Notes under the pieces: model-generated
Databases searched by the model: none
What the model was told of the DNA's origin: nothing
The model's input: only the letters and a program-made list of their open reading frames with translations
Made by a program: the position numbers and the translations under genes
Origin: CAWUFC02 sp963921335
GTDB taxonomy: Bacteria; Pseudomonadota; Gammaproteobacteria; Pseudomonadales; Halieaceae
Assembly: GCA_963921335.3 (NCBI GenBank)
Contig: CAWUFC020000001.1
Span: 434,001-498,000, forward strand
Reading direction: 5' to 3'
Length of the DNA: 64,000 bases
Part shown: positions 54,137 through 63,374 of the stretch, in pieces
How the letters are laid out: each line of letters begins with the position of its first letter
Position numbering within the stretch: position 1 is the first letter of the stretch

Positions 54137-54150
54137 TCGAGGATACAAAC

Positions 54151-55548
54151 ATGAGCAGCGGACGTATCGTACAAATCATCGGCGCGGTTATCGACGTGGA
54201 ATTCCCACGTGACGCCGTACCTCAGGTATACGACGCCCTGACAGTGACCGAGAAAGGTCTGACCCTGGAAGTACAGCAGCAGCTAGGCGACGGCGTTGTA
54301 CGCGCTATTGCCATGGGTTCTTCCGAAGGTGTAAGCCGCGGTCTGGCAGTTGAAAACACACAGGCCCCGATCTCTGTGCCCGTGGGTACCGAGACTCTGG
54401 GTCGCATCATGGACGTGCTGGGCAACCCGATTGATGAGTGTGGCCCCATCGGTGAGAAAGAGCGTGCTCCGATTCACCGTAAAGCACCGACCTACGAAGA
54501 GCTGGCCGCTTCTGAAGAGCTTCTGGAAACCGGCATTAAGGTAATCGACCTGGTTTGCCCCTTCGCCAAAGGCGGTAAGGTTGGCCTGTTCGGTGGTGCC
54601 GGTGTAGGTAAAACCGTAAACATGATGGAGCTGATTAACAACATCGCCATCGAGCACTCCGGTCTGTCAGTATTCGCCGGTGTGGGTGAGCGTACTCGTG
54701 AAGGTAACGACTTCTACTACGAGATGCAGGAATCCAAGGTTGTAAACGTGGATGACTTCAGCGCCTCTAAAGTAGCTATGGTATACGGCCAGATGAACGA
54801 GCCGCCCGGTAACCGTCTGCGTGTTGCTCTGACCGGCCTGACCATGGCTGAGAAGTTCCGTGACGAAGGCCGTGACGTACTGTTGTTTGTCGACAACATC
54901 TACCGTTACACCCTGGCGGGAACCGAGGTATCTGCACTGCTGGGCCGTATGCCTTCAGCGGTAGGTTACCAGCCCACCCTGGCACTGGAGATGGGTGAAC
55001 TGCAGGAGCGTATTACTTCCACAAAGACCGGTTCTATTACCTCTATCCAGGCGGTCTACGTACCGGCGGATGACAACACTGACCCGTCGCCCGCGACCAC
55101 CTTTGCTCACCTGGACTCAACTGTTGTACTGAGCCGTGACATTGCTGCTAAAGGTATTTACCCGGCTGTTGACCCGCTGGACTCTACCTCTCGCCAGCTG
55201 GACCCGCTGCTGATCGGTGCGGATCACTACGACACAGCACGTGGCGTGCAGTCTGTACTGCAGCGTTATAACGAGTTGAAGGATATCATCGCGATTCTGG
55301 GTATGGACGAGCTGTCTGAGGAAGACAAGCAGACCGTAGACCGTGCTCGTAAGATTGAGCGTTTCTTGTCTCAGCCCTTCCACGTAGCAGAAGTATTCAC
55401 CGGCTCCCCCGGTAAGTACGTGCCCCTGAAAGACACCATCGCTGGATTCAAAGGCCTGTTGGCTGGCGAATACGACCACCTGCCCGAGCAGGCGTTCTAC
55501 ATGGTCGGTTCCATCGAAGAAGCTGTTGAGAAAGCCAAGAGTCTCTAA
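54151..55548 (+). CDS. atpD: F0F1 ATP synthase subunit beta
   Basis: The 465-residue catalytic subunit has Walker A GGAGVGKT, the catalytic Glu in GVGERTREGND, and LLFVDNIYRYTLAG. The usual residue after DNI is F (DNIFRFT) and here it is Y twice, a conservative change. Standard length. 14 bp after atpG. Confidence 0.99.
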   Translation: MSSGRIVQIIGAVIDVEFPRDAVPQVYDALTVTEKGLTLEVQQQLGDGVVRAIAMGSSEGVSRGLAVENTQAPISVPVGTETLGRIMDVLGNPIDECGPIGEKERAPIHRKAPTYEELAASEELLETGIKVIDLVCPFAKGGKVGLFGGAGVGKTVNMMELINNIAIEHSGLSVFAGVGERTREGNDFYYEMQESKVVNVDDFSASKVAMVYGQMNEPPGNRLRVALTGLTMAEKFRDEGRDVLLFVDNIYRYTLAGTEVSALLGRMPSAVGYQPTLALEMGELQERITSTKTGSITSIQAVYVPADDNTDPSPATTFAHLDSTVVLSRDIAAKGIYPAVDPLDSTSRQLDPLLIGADHYDTARGVQSVLQRYNELKDIIAILGMDELSEEDKQTVDRARKIERFLSQPFHVAEVFTGSPGKYVPLKDTIAGFKGLLAGEYDHLPEQAFYMVGSIEEAVEKAKSL

Positions 55549-55551
55549 GCC

Positions 55552-55977
55552 ATGAGCATGACCATCCATTGCGACATCGTTAGCGCCGAGCAGGAGATTT
55601 TCTCCGGCCTGGTGGAGATGTTGGTGGCCACAGGCAGCGAAGGTGAAGTCGGTATCAGCTATGGCCACGCGCCGCTGCTGACCGGCCTGATCCCCGGGCC
55701 CGTGCGCATCATCAAGCAGGACGGTGCCGAAGAAATCTACTACGTCTCCGGCGGCTTCCTGGAAGTGCAGCCCGGCGTAGTCAGCATTCTTGCCGACGCC
55801 GCTATACGTGCTGATGATGTCGATGAAGCCGCTGCCGAGGAAGCTCGTCAGGCTGCGGAACAAGCCATCAACAACCAGTCTGGCGAATTTGACTACGGTC
55901 GCGCATCTGCGCAGTTGGCGGAAGCCGCTGCCCAGCTGATGACCATCCAGAAACTGCGCAAGCAAGCCAAGAAGTAA
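55552..55977 (+). CDS. atpC: F0F1 ATP synthase subunit epsilon
   Basis: The 141-residue protein has the N-terminal beta sandwich (GEVGISYGHAPLLTGL) and the C-terminal helical pair that can inhibit ATP hydrolysis. Last gene of the operon, followed by a hairpin terminator. Confidence 0.97.
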   Translation: MSMTIHCDIVSAEQEIFSGLVEMLVATGSEGEVGISYGHAPLLTGLIPGPVRIIKQDGAEEIYYVSGGFLEVQPGVVSILADAAIRADDVDEAAAEEARQAAEQAINNQSGEFDYGRASAQLAEAAAQLMTIQKLRKQAKK

Positions 55978-56001
55978 GCTTAAGCAGCTCTCTCTTTTCA
56001 G

Positions 56002-56040
56002 CGCGGCGTTCGGGCAACCGACCGCCGCGTTGTCGTTTCT
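56002..56040 (+). terminator. Terminator of the atp operon
   Basis: A GC-rich stem-loop, 56002-56029: CGCGGCG pairs with CGCCGCG, and after one mismatch TCGG pairs with CCGA around a GCAA loop. It is followed by TTGTCGTTTC. It lies 25 bp beyond atpC. Confidence 0.7.
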
Positions 56041-56098
56041 GGATCCTGCTCAGTACGAAATCCGCTAAGCCAATCTGAGCGGTTTAATATTTAATGCC

Positions 56099-56127
56099 TT
56101 GACAGCATGTCGTTCGAACAATATTTT
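56099..56127 (+). promoter_or_regulatory. Promoter candidate of the GlcNAc-utilisation operon
   Basis: Perfect TTGACA (56099-56104) and TATTTT (56122-56127) with a 17-bp spacer, 70 bp upstream of the receptor start. A TATAAT at 56148 without a good -35 is an alternative -10. Confidence 0.5.
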
Positions 56128-56196
56128 TCGATCAGTATATTTCGTAATATAATGAAAGATAAAATAGATAAGAACGTAGACTTGCAGGGTATCCTT

Positions 56197-58458
56197 GTGA
56201 AAAAAACGCTGATCAAAGTTTGCTCAGTTTTATGGATTTTTCCGTCTGCTGTACCGATGGCACAAAACAACGCGCTCCAGTTGGAAGAAGTTGTTGTGGT
56301 GGCTACTAAACGAGAATCCAGTTTACAGGACGTAGCGGTGGCAGTGAGCGCAGTACCTGACTGGGTTCTGCAAAACAACCAGATCTTCAGCAGTGCCGAT
56401 CTCACGAATGTCGTGCCGTCGTTGACCTTGCAAAAAGGGCTGAATTCCAGGGAGAGTTCTTTCAACATTCGGGGTATTGGTACCCAGTCTTATAGCGTGG
56501 CGGCTGAACCCAGCGTGTCTACCCTAGTTGATGGTGTCGTGATGGGCATATCAGGTCAGGCCTTTACGCAACTGGCAGATATCCAGAGAGTTGAGGTATT
56601 GAGAGGCCCTCAGGGGACGCTGTTTGGCAAGAATGCATCGGCTGGTGCCGTTCACATCATCACCCGCAAACCTGCCAGCGAGCTTGAGGCCAGTATTCGC
56701 GCGACGGTAGTCGAGCAGGACGAATATCGACTTACCGGAAGTGTCTCTGCACCTCTGATTGAGAGTTGGAGCTTTCGCTTGACGGGTAGCTATATTGACG
56801 ATGGTGGCTATATCGACAATGTTTACGATCCCTTATTTACGCCCCCTGGAACCATCACGTTAAATGACAGCAAAAATCCCCTTGGCGGCGGCAAAGATAG
56901 CCTGGTTCGGGGAAAGCTCGCCTGGGAGCCTAACCAGGACCTGCGGTTACTGTACACAGGTGACTGGGGCAAAAATGACTGTGATTGTGGCGCAACGATT
57001 GTTCGCTCGACCTCTGAGCCGGAGCGCCTGGCACCTTTGGTTCCCAGCGACGAGAACATGGATGTAAACGTGGACGGCCCCAATTTCTCCAAGGTGGAGA
57101 GTTATGGGCACGCACTGGAGATAAACTGGCAAGTTGGCGAGCTCAGCCTGACTTCACTCAGCGCCTATCGTGACTGGCAGCAAGAGTTTCAGGCTGACGT
57201 AGATGGCCAGCCTATTGTTGCTGAACCATTGCTCCTGTTCCAAAGCGGCGAGGACAGCCAAAAACAGTTTAGCCAGGAATTGCGTCTACTTTCTCCCGAG
57301 CAGCAAAGCCTATCCTATGTCGTCGGCCTATATTACTTTTCACAGGAAACAGAGAGATTGTTCTTTCGCTCCATTCTTGGTCTGGACAATGTCACAGATC
57401 TAAAAACCGACAAAAAGAATTACGCCTTGTTCGGCGAGGCGACCTGGAATCTTTCTGATCATTGGCGACTGATATTTGGTGGGCGCTTGTCTCGTGACGA
57501 GGTCGATTATGGATTATTGCGTGATGGACCGTTTCCCGGGCCAATCCTGCCGGATCATCCCAACAGCAGTGGTGATGTTGTCGACGATAACTTTTCGGGC
57601 AAGCTAGCACTGCAAAGGGACGTGGGCCAAAATGGCATGGCTTATGCTAGCTACGCTCAGGGCTACAAAGGGCCGGCGTACAGCATTGATGCGACAACCG
57701 ATCCGGATCTTATAGAAGTAGTTAAGCCTGAAACTAGCGATGCTTTTGAATTGGGTTACAAAGGGCGCCTTCTGGATAGTCGGTTACAAATAGGTCTTGC
57801 TGCTTTCTACACCGAATTTGAAGATTGGCAGGCTACAGCTTTTGTACCTGCACCGTCTGGGGACAATACGGGTACGTTCTTGCTCACTAACGCGGGGAAG
57901 GTTTCTACACGTGGAGTCGAGTTGGATGCCACCTTGTTACTGGCTGAAGGTTTTACCCTTTTCGGCGCGCTTGCTTACACAAAGGCCGAAATAGATAGTT
58001 TTAAAGGGGGGCCTTGCAATTTTGTTCAGCAAGCGAACTCAATGCCACCCAGCTGTGGTCCTGCCGGTGGCGGCGTACAGGACCTGTCCGGCGGTGATTT
58101 GCCTTACTCCCCTGAGTGGCGATTCAACCTGACGGGCGACTATCAGCTGGCATTGGAATCAATGCCCTTTGATCTGGGCTTTAACGTTAACTATAGATGG
58201 CAGAGCGAGGTCCAGTTCGATATCGCACAGGATGTAAATGGCATTCAGGACAGTTACGGCATTCTGGACGCGGCGATCGATCTGAAGAGCAAGCACAATC
58301 GCCACGCCTTACGTTTATTTGCTAAAAATCTTTTGGATGAATTTCATGTGCTTGGGATAAGTTCCACCACGGAACTTTTGCTACCCGATGCATATTTGCA
58401 CCAGGTATCCAAAACGGCACAACGAACATTTGGCGTTGAATATCGTTTTGAATTATGA
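56197..58458 (+). CDS. TonB-dependent receptor of the GlcNAc locus
   Basis: The 753-residue outer-membrane receptor has a signal peptide (MKKTLIKVCSVLWIFPSAVPMA), a TonB-box-like LQLEEVVVVATKRE, a plug with FNIRGIGTQSY and RVEVLRGPQGTLFGKNASAGAV, and a barrel ending in aromatic EYRFEL. The GTG at 56197 with AGGGT upstream is preferred to an ATG 90 bp earlier, because it starts directly at the signal peptide. Its stop overlaps the GH20 start (ATGA). Context suggests uptake of chitooligosaccharides or related GlcNAc polymers; the substrate is inferred. Confidence 0.9.
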   Translation: MKKTLIKVCSVLWIFPSAVPMAQNNALQLEEVVVVATKRESSLQDVAVAVSAVPDWVLQNNQIFSSADLTNVVPSLTLQKGLNSRESSFNIRGIGTQSYSVAAEPSVSTLVDGVVMGISGQAFTQLADIQRVEVLRGPQGTLFGKNASAGAVHIITRKPASELEASIRATVVEQDEYRLTGSVSAPLIESWSFRLTGSYIDDGGYIDNVYDPLFTPPGTITLNDSKNPLGGGKDSLVRGKLAWEPNQDLRLLYTGDWGKNDCDCGATIVRSTSEPERLAPLVPSDENMDVNVDGPNFSKVESYGHALEINWQVGELSLTSLSAYRDWQQEFQADVDGQPIVAEPLLLFQSGEDSQKQFSQELRLLSPEQQSLSYVVGLYYFSQETERLFFRSILGLDNVTDLKTDKKNYALFGEATWNLSDHWRLIFGGRLSRDEVDYGLLRDGPFPGPILPDHPNSSGDVVDDNFSGKLALQRDVGQNGMAYASYAQGYKGPAYSIDATTDPDLIEVVKPETSDAFELGYKGRLLDSRLQIGLAAFYTEFEDWQATAFVPAPSGDNTGTFLLTNAGKVSTRGVELDATLLLAEGFTLFGALAYTKAEIDSFKGGPCNFVQQANSMPPSCGPAGGGVQDLSGGDLPYSPEWRFNLTGDYQLALESMPFDLGFNVNYRWQSEVQFDIAQDVNGIQDSYGILDAAIDLKSKHNRHALRLFAKNLLDEFHVLGISSTTELLLPDAYLHQVSKTAQRTFGVEYRFEL

Positions 58459-60692
58459 CGCTAACACTCAATAACAAGTTGACTTCTTCAATGGAAAGCC
58501 CGGCGTTGATTAACAGTGAGATTAGAGCGTCCATTTTTTTACTATTGTGCACCTTGCTCCTATGTTGTCTTGGCGCGACTCGAGTCGTTGGGGAGAACAC
58601 CGCTGAGCTGGGTTTGTTGCCTATGCCTGCTTCCATGGTTAGCGGCGAAGGTCGGTTAGTGTTGACCGACGACTTGGTGGCCTATCGCGTAGTGGGTGCA
58701 GACAACGGTCGTCTCTCATCGGCTCTGGCCCGCTGGCAGCAGCAGCTGCGCGCTGAGTTGGCTATTGAGCACGAGCTGTTGGCTGATTCGGAATCAGATA
58801 AAGAGCCTATACTGGTTTTTGAAATAGAGTCCCCCGGTGAGAGCTACCCATCGATTGGCACTGAAGAATCTTATCAACTAACTATTTCTGATGACCTTAT
58901 ACGTGTGCAGGCCGCGACCACCGTTGGAGTGCTGCGAGCTTTGCAGACACTGCGACAATTGGCGATGCGCTGCGAGGCAACGCTGTGTTTTCCCTTAGTC
59001 GACATAGAGGATAAGCCGGAGTTTCCCGTCAGGGGTGTAATGATAGATGTTGTCCGACACTGGATACCGCTGGCGGATATTAAGCGACAGTTGGACGGTA
59101 TGGCTGCGGTAAAACTAAACCTCTTGCACCTTCACTTTAGTGATGACCAGAGTTTTCGTGTTGAGAGCCTGGCGCTGCCTAAACTCCACGAACTTGGATC
59201 GGATGGCAATTACTTCACCCAGTCGGAAATCAGAGAGCTGGTGGAATATGCCGCTGACAGGGGCATCCGCGTTATGCCCGAGTTTGATTTGCCTGGTCAC
59301 AGCCGCAGTTGGCAAATTGCCTACCCAGAGCTGTCGAGTCGTCCAGGGAAGAAATACCACCTATACAGCACCAAGCGAATCTTCTCAGACCCCATTGATC
59401 CTAGTAAAGAAAGCACATACGAGATTCTGGCCGCCCTGGTAGAAGAAATGACTGGATTGTTTCCCGATGAGTATTTTCACCTCGGCGGGGACGAAGTGAG
59501 CTTTGATGCCTGGGAGGACAATCCGAGCATCCAAGACTTTATGCTGGAGCAGAAAATTCCGGACTCAAAAAGTCTTCAGACATATTTTGTAAATCGCTAT
59601 GCTCGAATGATCAAAGATGCAGGGCGTATTCCTGTAGGTTGGGCCGAGGTTTTGTCAGAAAACCTAGAACAGGGAGTTATTGCCCACCACTGGATCAGTT
59701 CTGACACAACGCCGTTGGCTAAACGACACCCCGCACTGGTGTCTATCAACTACTACCTCGATCACATGCGCAGTTCCGAGAGTCATTATCGGAACGACCC
59801 CCGCCATCTTACAATTAATAACAGTGCTGATCAGACGCTTAGAGACAACGTTATAGGCGTGATCGCCACCTCTTGGTCTGAAGTTGTCGATCCAAGAAAT
59901 ATAGATTTGTGCCTTTGGCCGAGAGTCGCAGCGATCTCCGAGAGCCTATGGTCGAGTAGTGAATATGTCCTCGATGCGAATATTGACAGCCTCTATCAAC
60001 GTCTCGACTTGCTGAGCAGGCAGTTGGAGCCTCAACTTTCCATGCAGCGGGAACAACAACAGCGGGAGTGGGCTTTTTTGGCACCGCCAGGTTCTGCAGA
60101 TGCTTTGCAGGCACTGGCGGACCTGCTGGAACCGGTTCCGTTTTATCCGATGCGCAGTGGTTCCACACTGTTAGGTTTGATAATGCCGGAGTTCCTGCTT
60201 GATGACCCACCGGACACCCCAACAGAGTTATCACCCTTTACCCGGGTGCTGGCGTACGAGAGCCTGTCGGCAAGACAATTCAATCGGGATGTAGAGCGAT
60301 TTTTGTCTGATACCGAGAACCGTGAGCTGATGAAAGCTCTGCAACAGCGGCTATTACTTTGGTCTGAGCTGTACCCAGAAATGCAGAAGCTCGCAGGACA
60401 GTCTGAAAAACTGCGTGATCTTGAGTTAGAAAAGTTAGCGCAGGTTATTGCCAGAATATCTGACGCAGGGCTGATCGCCCTGCGAGCACACAGCGAAAGT
60501 AATGTACTCTCATCCGGTGATGTCGAGCACTATCGTAACCTCGTTTCCACGTATGCCAGGCCGCCGTTCTTCTATGACTTTGAAACGGTTCAGGGGCTCG
60601 TGCTGGATTTGTTCCGGCCAGCGCCTCTGCGACGACATCGGATCGCCATTGTGCCCGGTATATACCAGTTGGTCGATGCCCTGGACCAATGA
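58455..60692 (+). CDS. Beta-N-acetylhexosaminidase, glycoside hydrolase family 20
   Basis: GH20 enzymes cut terminal GlcNAc from chitooligosaccharides by substrate-assisted catalysis. The 745-residue protein has an N-terminal hydrophobic export signal (about 28-45), a GH20b-like domain (to about 185), and the TIM barrel (about 190-540) with RGVMIDVVRHW, MPEFDLPGHSRSW and the catalytic pair D346-E347 in HLGGDEV. A helical region of about 190 residues follows the barrel and is not recognised. The ATG overlaps the receptor stop; an ATG at 58491 is possible. Its stop overlaps the next gene by ATGA. Probably periplasmic. Confidence 0.93.
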   Translation: MTLTLNNKLTSSMESPALINSEIRASIFLLLCTLLLCCLGATRVVGENTAELGLLPMPASMVSGEGRLVLTDDLVAYRVVGADNGRLSSALARWQQQLRAELAIEHELLADSESDKEPILVFEIESPGESYPSIGTEESYQLTISDDLIRVQAATTVGVLRALQTLRQLAMRCEATLCFPLVDIEDKPEFPVRGVMIDVVRHWIPLADIKRQLDGMAAVKLNLLHLHFSDDQSFRVESLALPKLHELGSDGNYFTQSEIRELVEYAADRGIRVMPEFDLPGHSRSWQIAYPELSSRPGKKYHLYSTKRIFSDPIDPSKESTYEILAALVEEMTGLFPDEYFHLGGDEVSFDAWEDNPSIQDFMLEQKIPDSKSLQTYFVNRYARMIKDAGRIPVGWAEVLSENLEQGVIAHHWISSDTTPLAKRHPALVSINYYLDHMRSSESHYRNDPRHLTINNSADQTLRDNVIGVIATSWSEVVDPRNIDLCLWPRVAAISESLWSSSEYVLDANIDSLYQRLDLLSRQLEPQLSMQREQQQREWAFLAPPGSADALQALADLLEPVPFYPMRSGSTLLGLIMPEFLLDDPPDTPTELSPFTRVLAYESLSARQFNRDVERFLSDTENRELMKALQQRLLLWSELYPEMQKLAGQSEKLRDLELEKLAQVIARISDAGLIALRAHSESNVLSSGDVEHYRNLVSTYARPPFFYDFETVQGLVLDLFRPAPLRRHRIAIVPGIYQLVDALDQ

Positions 60693-62509
60693 CCATAGAA
60701 ACCCATAAGGCAGTTTTCCTGGGAGTTGATGGCGGTGGCAGTAATTCGCGTTTTTTGTTTCTTGACGCAAATGGGCTGGAAGTTTTTTCTGCCTTTGCTG
60801 GTGCGGCCAACTTAACGAGCCAGGGTAGCGAATCCGTTGCCGAGTTATTTAAACATCAACTACAGTTATTTGACGCACAGGGTCATGGCGAAATGGTCAT
60901 TGCCGGCGCGGTGCTTGGACTGGCGGGCCTGCTGTATAAGAAGGATTATTCCGGCTTTATAAGTCAGCTGCAGGAAATAGTGCTTAAGCGCCAGACGATA
61001 AAGCCGGTAATTGAGTTAGTTACCGACAGTCACTTGGTTTGGTTTGCTGCCGCCAAGGGTAAACCTGCGATAGCTCTGATAAGCGGGACAGGCTCTGTAG
61101 CTTACGGGATTGATCAGGACGGAGCTCGGCTTGTAAGAGGTGGACTGGGAGCGTTGCTGTCAGATGAGGGAAGCGGCTTTCAGATTGGACTGGCCGGTTT
61201 GCAGCATGCCATAAGGGCCCATGAGGGCCGTGATGAAGCCACCACCCTCAGTGGTGCGCTGTATGCTCATTTTGAGATAGAAGATATTTCCAGCACGCTG
61301 GAGAAAGCGTCCAGCAGAGAGCAAATCGCTAGTTTTGCCAAGGTAGTATTAACCCAAGCGCAAGCCGGTGACTCTATTTCGATTCAAATCGTGATGCAGG
61401 CAGCGAGATACCTGGCCGGCCTTGTAGAGAGTATGCTCATAGAGGGAAACTTTGATCGCGCCTCTCTCTTGGTCGGTATCTACGGGAGCTGCCTGCAGCG
61501 CAGTCAGTTATTGCGTGATGAACTCGCTGCCAGATTGGCGGAGATCGAACCTCAGCTCAGAGTAGTTTCTCCAGCCCTGTCCGCAGAACGAGCAGCTGCT
61601 GAAATTGCACTGACAAAGCGGGAAAACCTTCCTCTAGCCAGACTGGCGAACTACCCAGCGGGTGATATCAGCTATGAGGTTTATGTTCCTGATGGAGCAG
61701 GCCCTACTAGTGCGCTCGCTCGAACGACTCATATGGCCATTGCTGCGCACCCGGACGACATCGAAATTATTGCCCACCACGGCATCGCCAGTTGTTATGG
61801 CCATGCGCAACAGTGGTTTAGTGGTGTGGTTATTTGTGATGGCGGCGGGTCGCCTGCAATCGGACCTTATGCCAGGATTGAGCGTTCAAAAATGATCGAT
61901 ATTCGTCGACAGGAGCAGCTCGAAGCATCGCGGCTCGGCGAATATTCATGTCTGGTGCAGCTGGGTATCGATAGCGGCCTCATTAAAGCCAATTTGGATG
62001 AGGCACTGGTTTCTCGACTGTGCGATCTGTTGAATGCCAGTAAGCCTCACTCGGCCTATCTTCACAATATCGCCGATAGCCACCAAACTCATGTCAGCTG
62101 TAGTTTGCATGCGTTGGAAGCGATTAAACAAATGGTGCCGGAAGATCGGCCCCGTAATATATATGGTGTTGAAGTCTGGCGTGGGCTCGACTGGTTGCCC
62201 GCAAAGTTCAGACTGGAGCTTGATACCAGCGACATGCCCGACCTACGCAGCGCTCTGATACAAGTTTTCGATTCGCAAATCGCGGCGGGCAAACGCTATG
62301 ACCGAGCTATTGAGGCGAGGGCAACAGCAAACGCTACCTTTGCCGATTCCCACGCGGTAGACCAACATTCCAGCCTTGTTTTTGCGATGAATCTCAAGCC
62401 TCTAGTGGACAACCCGCAGTTGACAGCTCGTGACTATTGGCGAGAGGTGCTTGCGGCGTTCGACCAGCTGGTGGATGCCAATCTGGCGCATTTGGAGCCA
62501 AAATCGTGA
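60689..62509 (+). CDS. Fusion of BadF-type amino-sugar kinase and PIG-L/LmbE deacetylase
   Basis: The 606-residue cytosolic protein has two enzymes. Residues about 8-310 form an ASKHA kinase of the BadF/BadG group that includes GlcNAc and glucosamine kinases: phosphate-1 loop VDGGGSNSR (13-21), SGTGS (132-136) and LSDEGSGFQIG. Residues about 348-560 are a PIG-L/LmbE zinc deacetylase with AHPDD (353-357) and the second zinc motif SHQTH (H465, H468). Between GH20 and nagB, the natural reading is GlcNAc phosphorylation followed by GlcNAc-6-P deacetylation, replacing NagA. The reverse order (deacetylation, then a glucosamine kinase) cannot be excluded. ATGA-coupled to GH20, 13 bp before nagB. Confidence 0.88.
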   Translation: MTIETHKAVFLGVDGGGSNSRFLFLDANGLEVFSAFAGAANLTSQGSESVAELFKHQLQLFDAQGHGEMVIAGAVLGLAGLLYKKDYSGFISQLQEIVLKRQTIKPVIELVTDSHLVWFAAAKGKPAIALISGTGSVAYGIDQDGARLVRGGLGALLSDEGSGFQIGLAGLQHAIRAHEGRDEATTLSGALYAHFEIEDISSTLEKASSREQIASFAKVVLTQAQAGDSISIQIVMQAARYLAGLVESMLIEGNFDRASLLVGIYGSCLQRSQLLRDELAARLAEIEPQLRVVSPALSAERAAAEIALTKRENLPLARLANYPAGDISYEVYVPDGAGPTSALARTTHMAIAAHPDDIEIIAHHGIASCYGHAQQWFSGVVICDGGGSPAIGPYARIERSKMIDIRRQEQLEASRLGEYSCLVQLGIDSGLIKANLDEALVSRLCDLLNASKPHSAYLHNIADSHQTHVSCSLHALEAIKQMVPEDRPRNIYGVEVWRGLDWLPAKFRLELDTSDMPDLRSALIQVFDSQIAAGKRYDRAIEARATANATFADSHAVDQHSSLVFAMNLKPLVDNPQLTARDYWREVLAAFDQLVDANLAHLEPKS

Positions 62510-62522
62510 GCTCGTGTAAATC

Positions 62523-63356
62523 ATGGAATTGATCATACCACCGGATGCGCAAGCGGTAGCGTGCAGAGCAGCTGATATCGTCTGCGACATGATGGCACAC
62601 AAAGCTGATGCTGTGCTTGGACTGGCCACCGGCTCAACACCAGTTCCGCTTTACCGCGAGCTGGTGTCGCGCTATCAAAGTGGAAAGATTAGTTTTTCCC
62701 ATGCCAGCAGTTTTAATCTCGATGAGTATGTGGGTTTACCCCCCGGCAGTCCTCACAGTTTTCGTCAATTTATGCAGGAACAACTGTTTGGGCACATTGA
62801 TCTTGCAGAGGCACATGCTTTTATGCCGACGTGCCGGCATAATCAGGATCCTAGGCAAGTGGGGCCCGCATATGAACGATTGATTCAGGAACGAGGCGGT
62901 ATTGATCTACAAATACTTGGAATAGGCCGCAATGGGCATATTGGGTTTAATGAACCGGGTTCAAGTCTTGGCTCGAGGACGCGGTTAAAGACATTGGCCA
63001 TGCATACGCGTCGTGACAATTTGCGCAGCTTTGAAGCCGAGGATCGCCAGCCGGTGTTAGCAATTACCATGGGTATAGCGACGATTCTCGAAGCCAGGCG
63101 AATTGTCCTGCTCGCAACCGGTGAAAACAAAGCCCAGGCTATTGCAGATGCGGTAGAAGGGCCGCTTGCTGCAATCCACCCGGCTTCGGCACTACAGCTC
63201 CACCAGCACGTCAGGGTAATTATCGACGAGGCTGCTGCCTCTAGGTTGATCAATTTTGAGTATTACCAGGATACTTTTGCGAAGAATGAATCGATCATTC
63301 AACGTCACGGTGAAGGCTTGGCGGGCGATCCCTGGTTTACACCAAATTTCAGCTGA
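62523..63356 (+). CDS. nagB: Glucosamine-6-phosphate deaminase
   Basis: NagB converts glucosamine 6-phosphate to fructose 6-phosphate and ammonia. The 277-residue protein has GLATGSTPVPLYREL, the catalytic Asp in NLDEYVGL, and GIGRNGHIGFNEPGSS with the ring-opening His. The Asn in RNGHIGF stands where E. coli has Asp, as in many non-enteric NagB proteins. The last steps of the locus meet here: the kinase-deacetylase fusion upstream supplies GlcN6P. Confidence 0.95.
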   Translation: MELIIPPDAQAVACRAADIVCDMMAHKADAVLGLATGSTPVPLYRELVSRYQSGKISFSHASSFNLDEYVGLPPGSPHSFRQFMQEQLFGHIDLAEAHAFMPTCRHNQDPRQVGPAYERLIQERGGIDLQILGIGRNGHIGFNEPGSSLGSRTRLKTLAMHTRRDNLRSFEAEDRQPVLAITMGIATILEARRIVLLATGENKAQAIADAVEGPLAAIHPASALQLHQHVRVIIDEAAASRLINFEYYQDTFAKNESIIQRHGEGLAGDPWFTPNFS

Positions 63357-63374
63357 GTAGATAGACACCATCCA

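Noticed and set aside
53225..54148. Minus-strand frame of 307 codons opposite atpG
   Set aside because: Covers atpG almost exactly, lacks recognisable motifs, and has no promoter or neighbour support.
54890..54910. Tyr-for-Phe changes in the AtpD DNIYRYT motif as a possible defect
   Set aside because: Conservative aromatic substitution in an otherwise complete catalytic subunit; no sign of inactivation.
62900..62960. Asn in GIGRNGHIGF of NagB in place of the E. coli Asp, as a possible loss of activity
   Set aside because: As I recall, many functional NagB proteins outside enterics have Asn here, and the other catalytic residues are intact.
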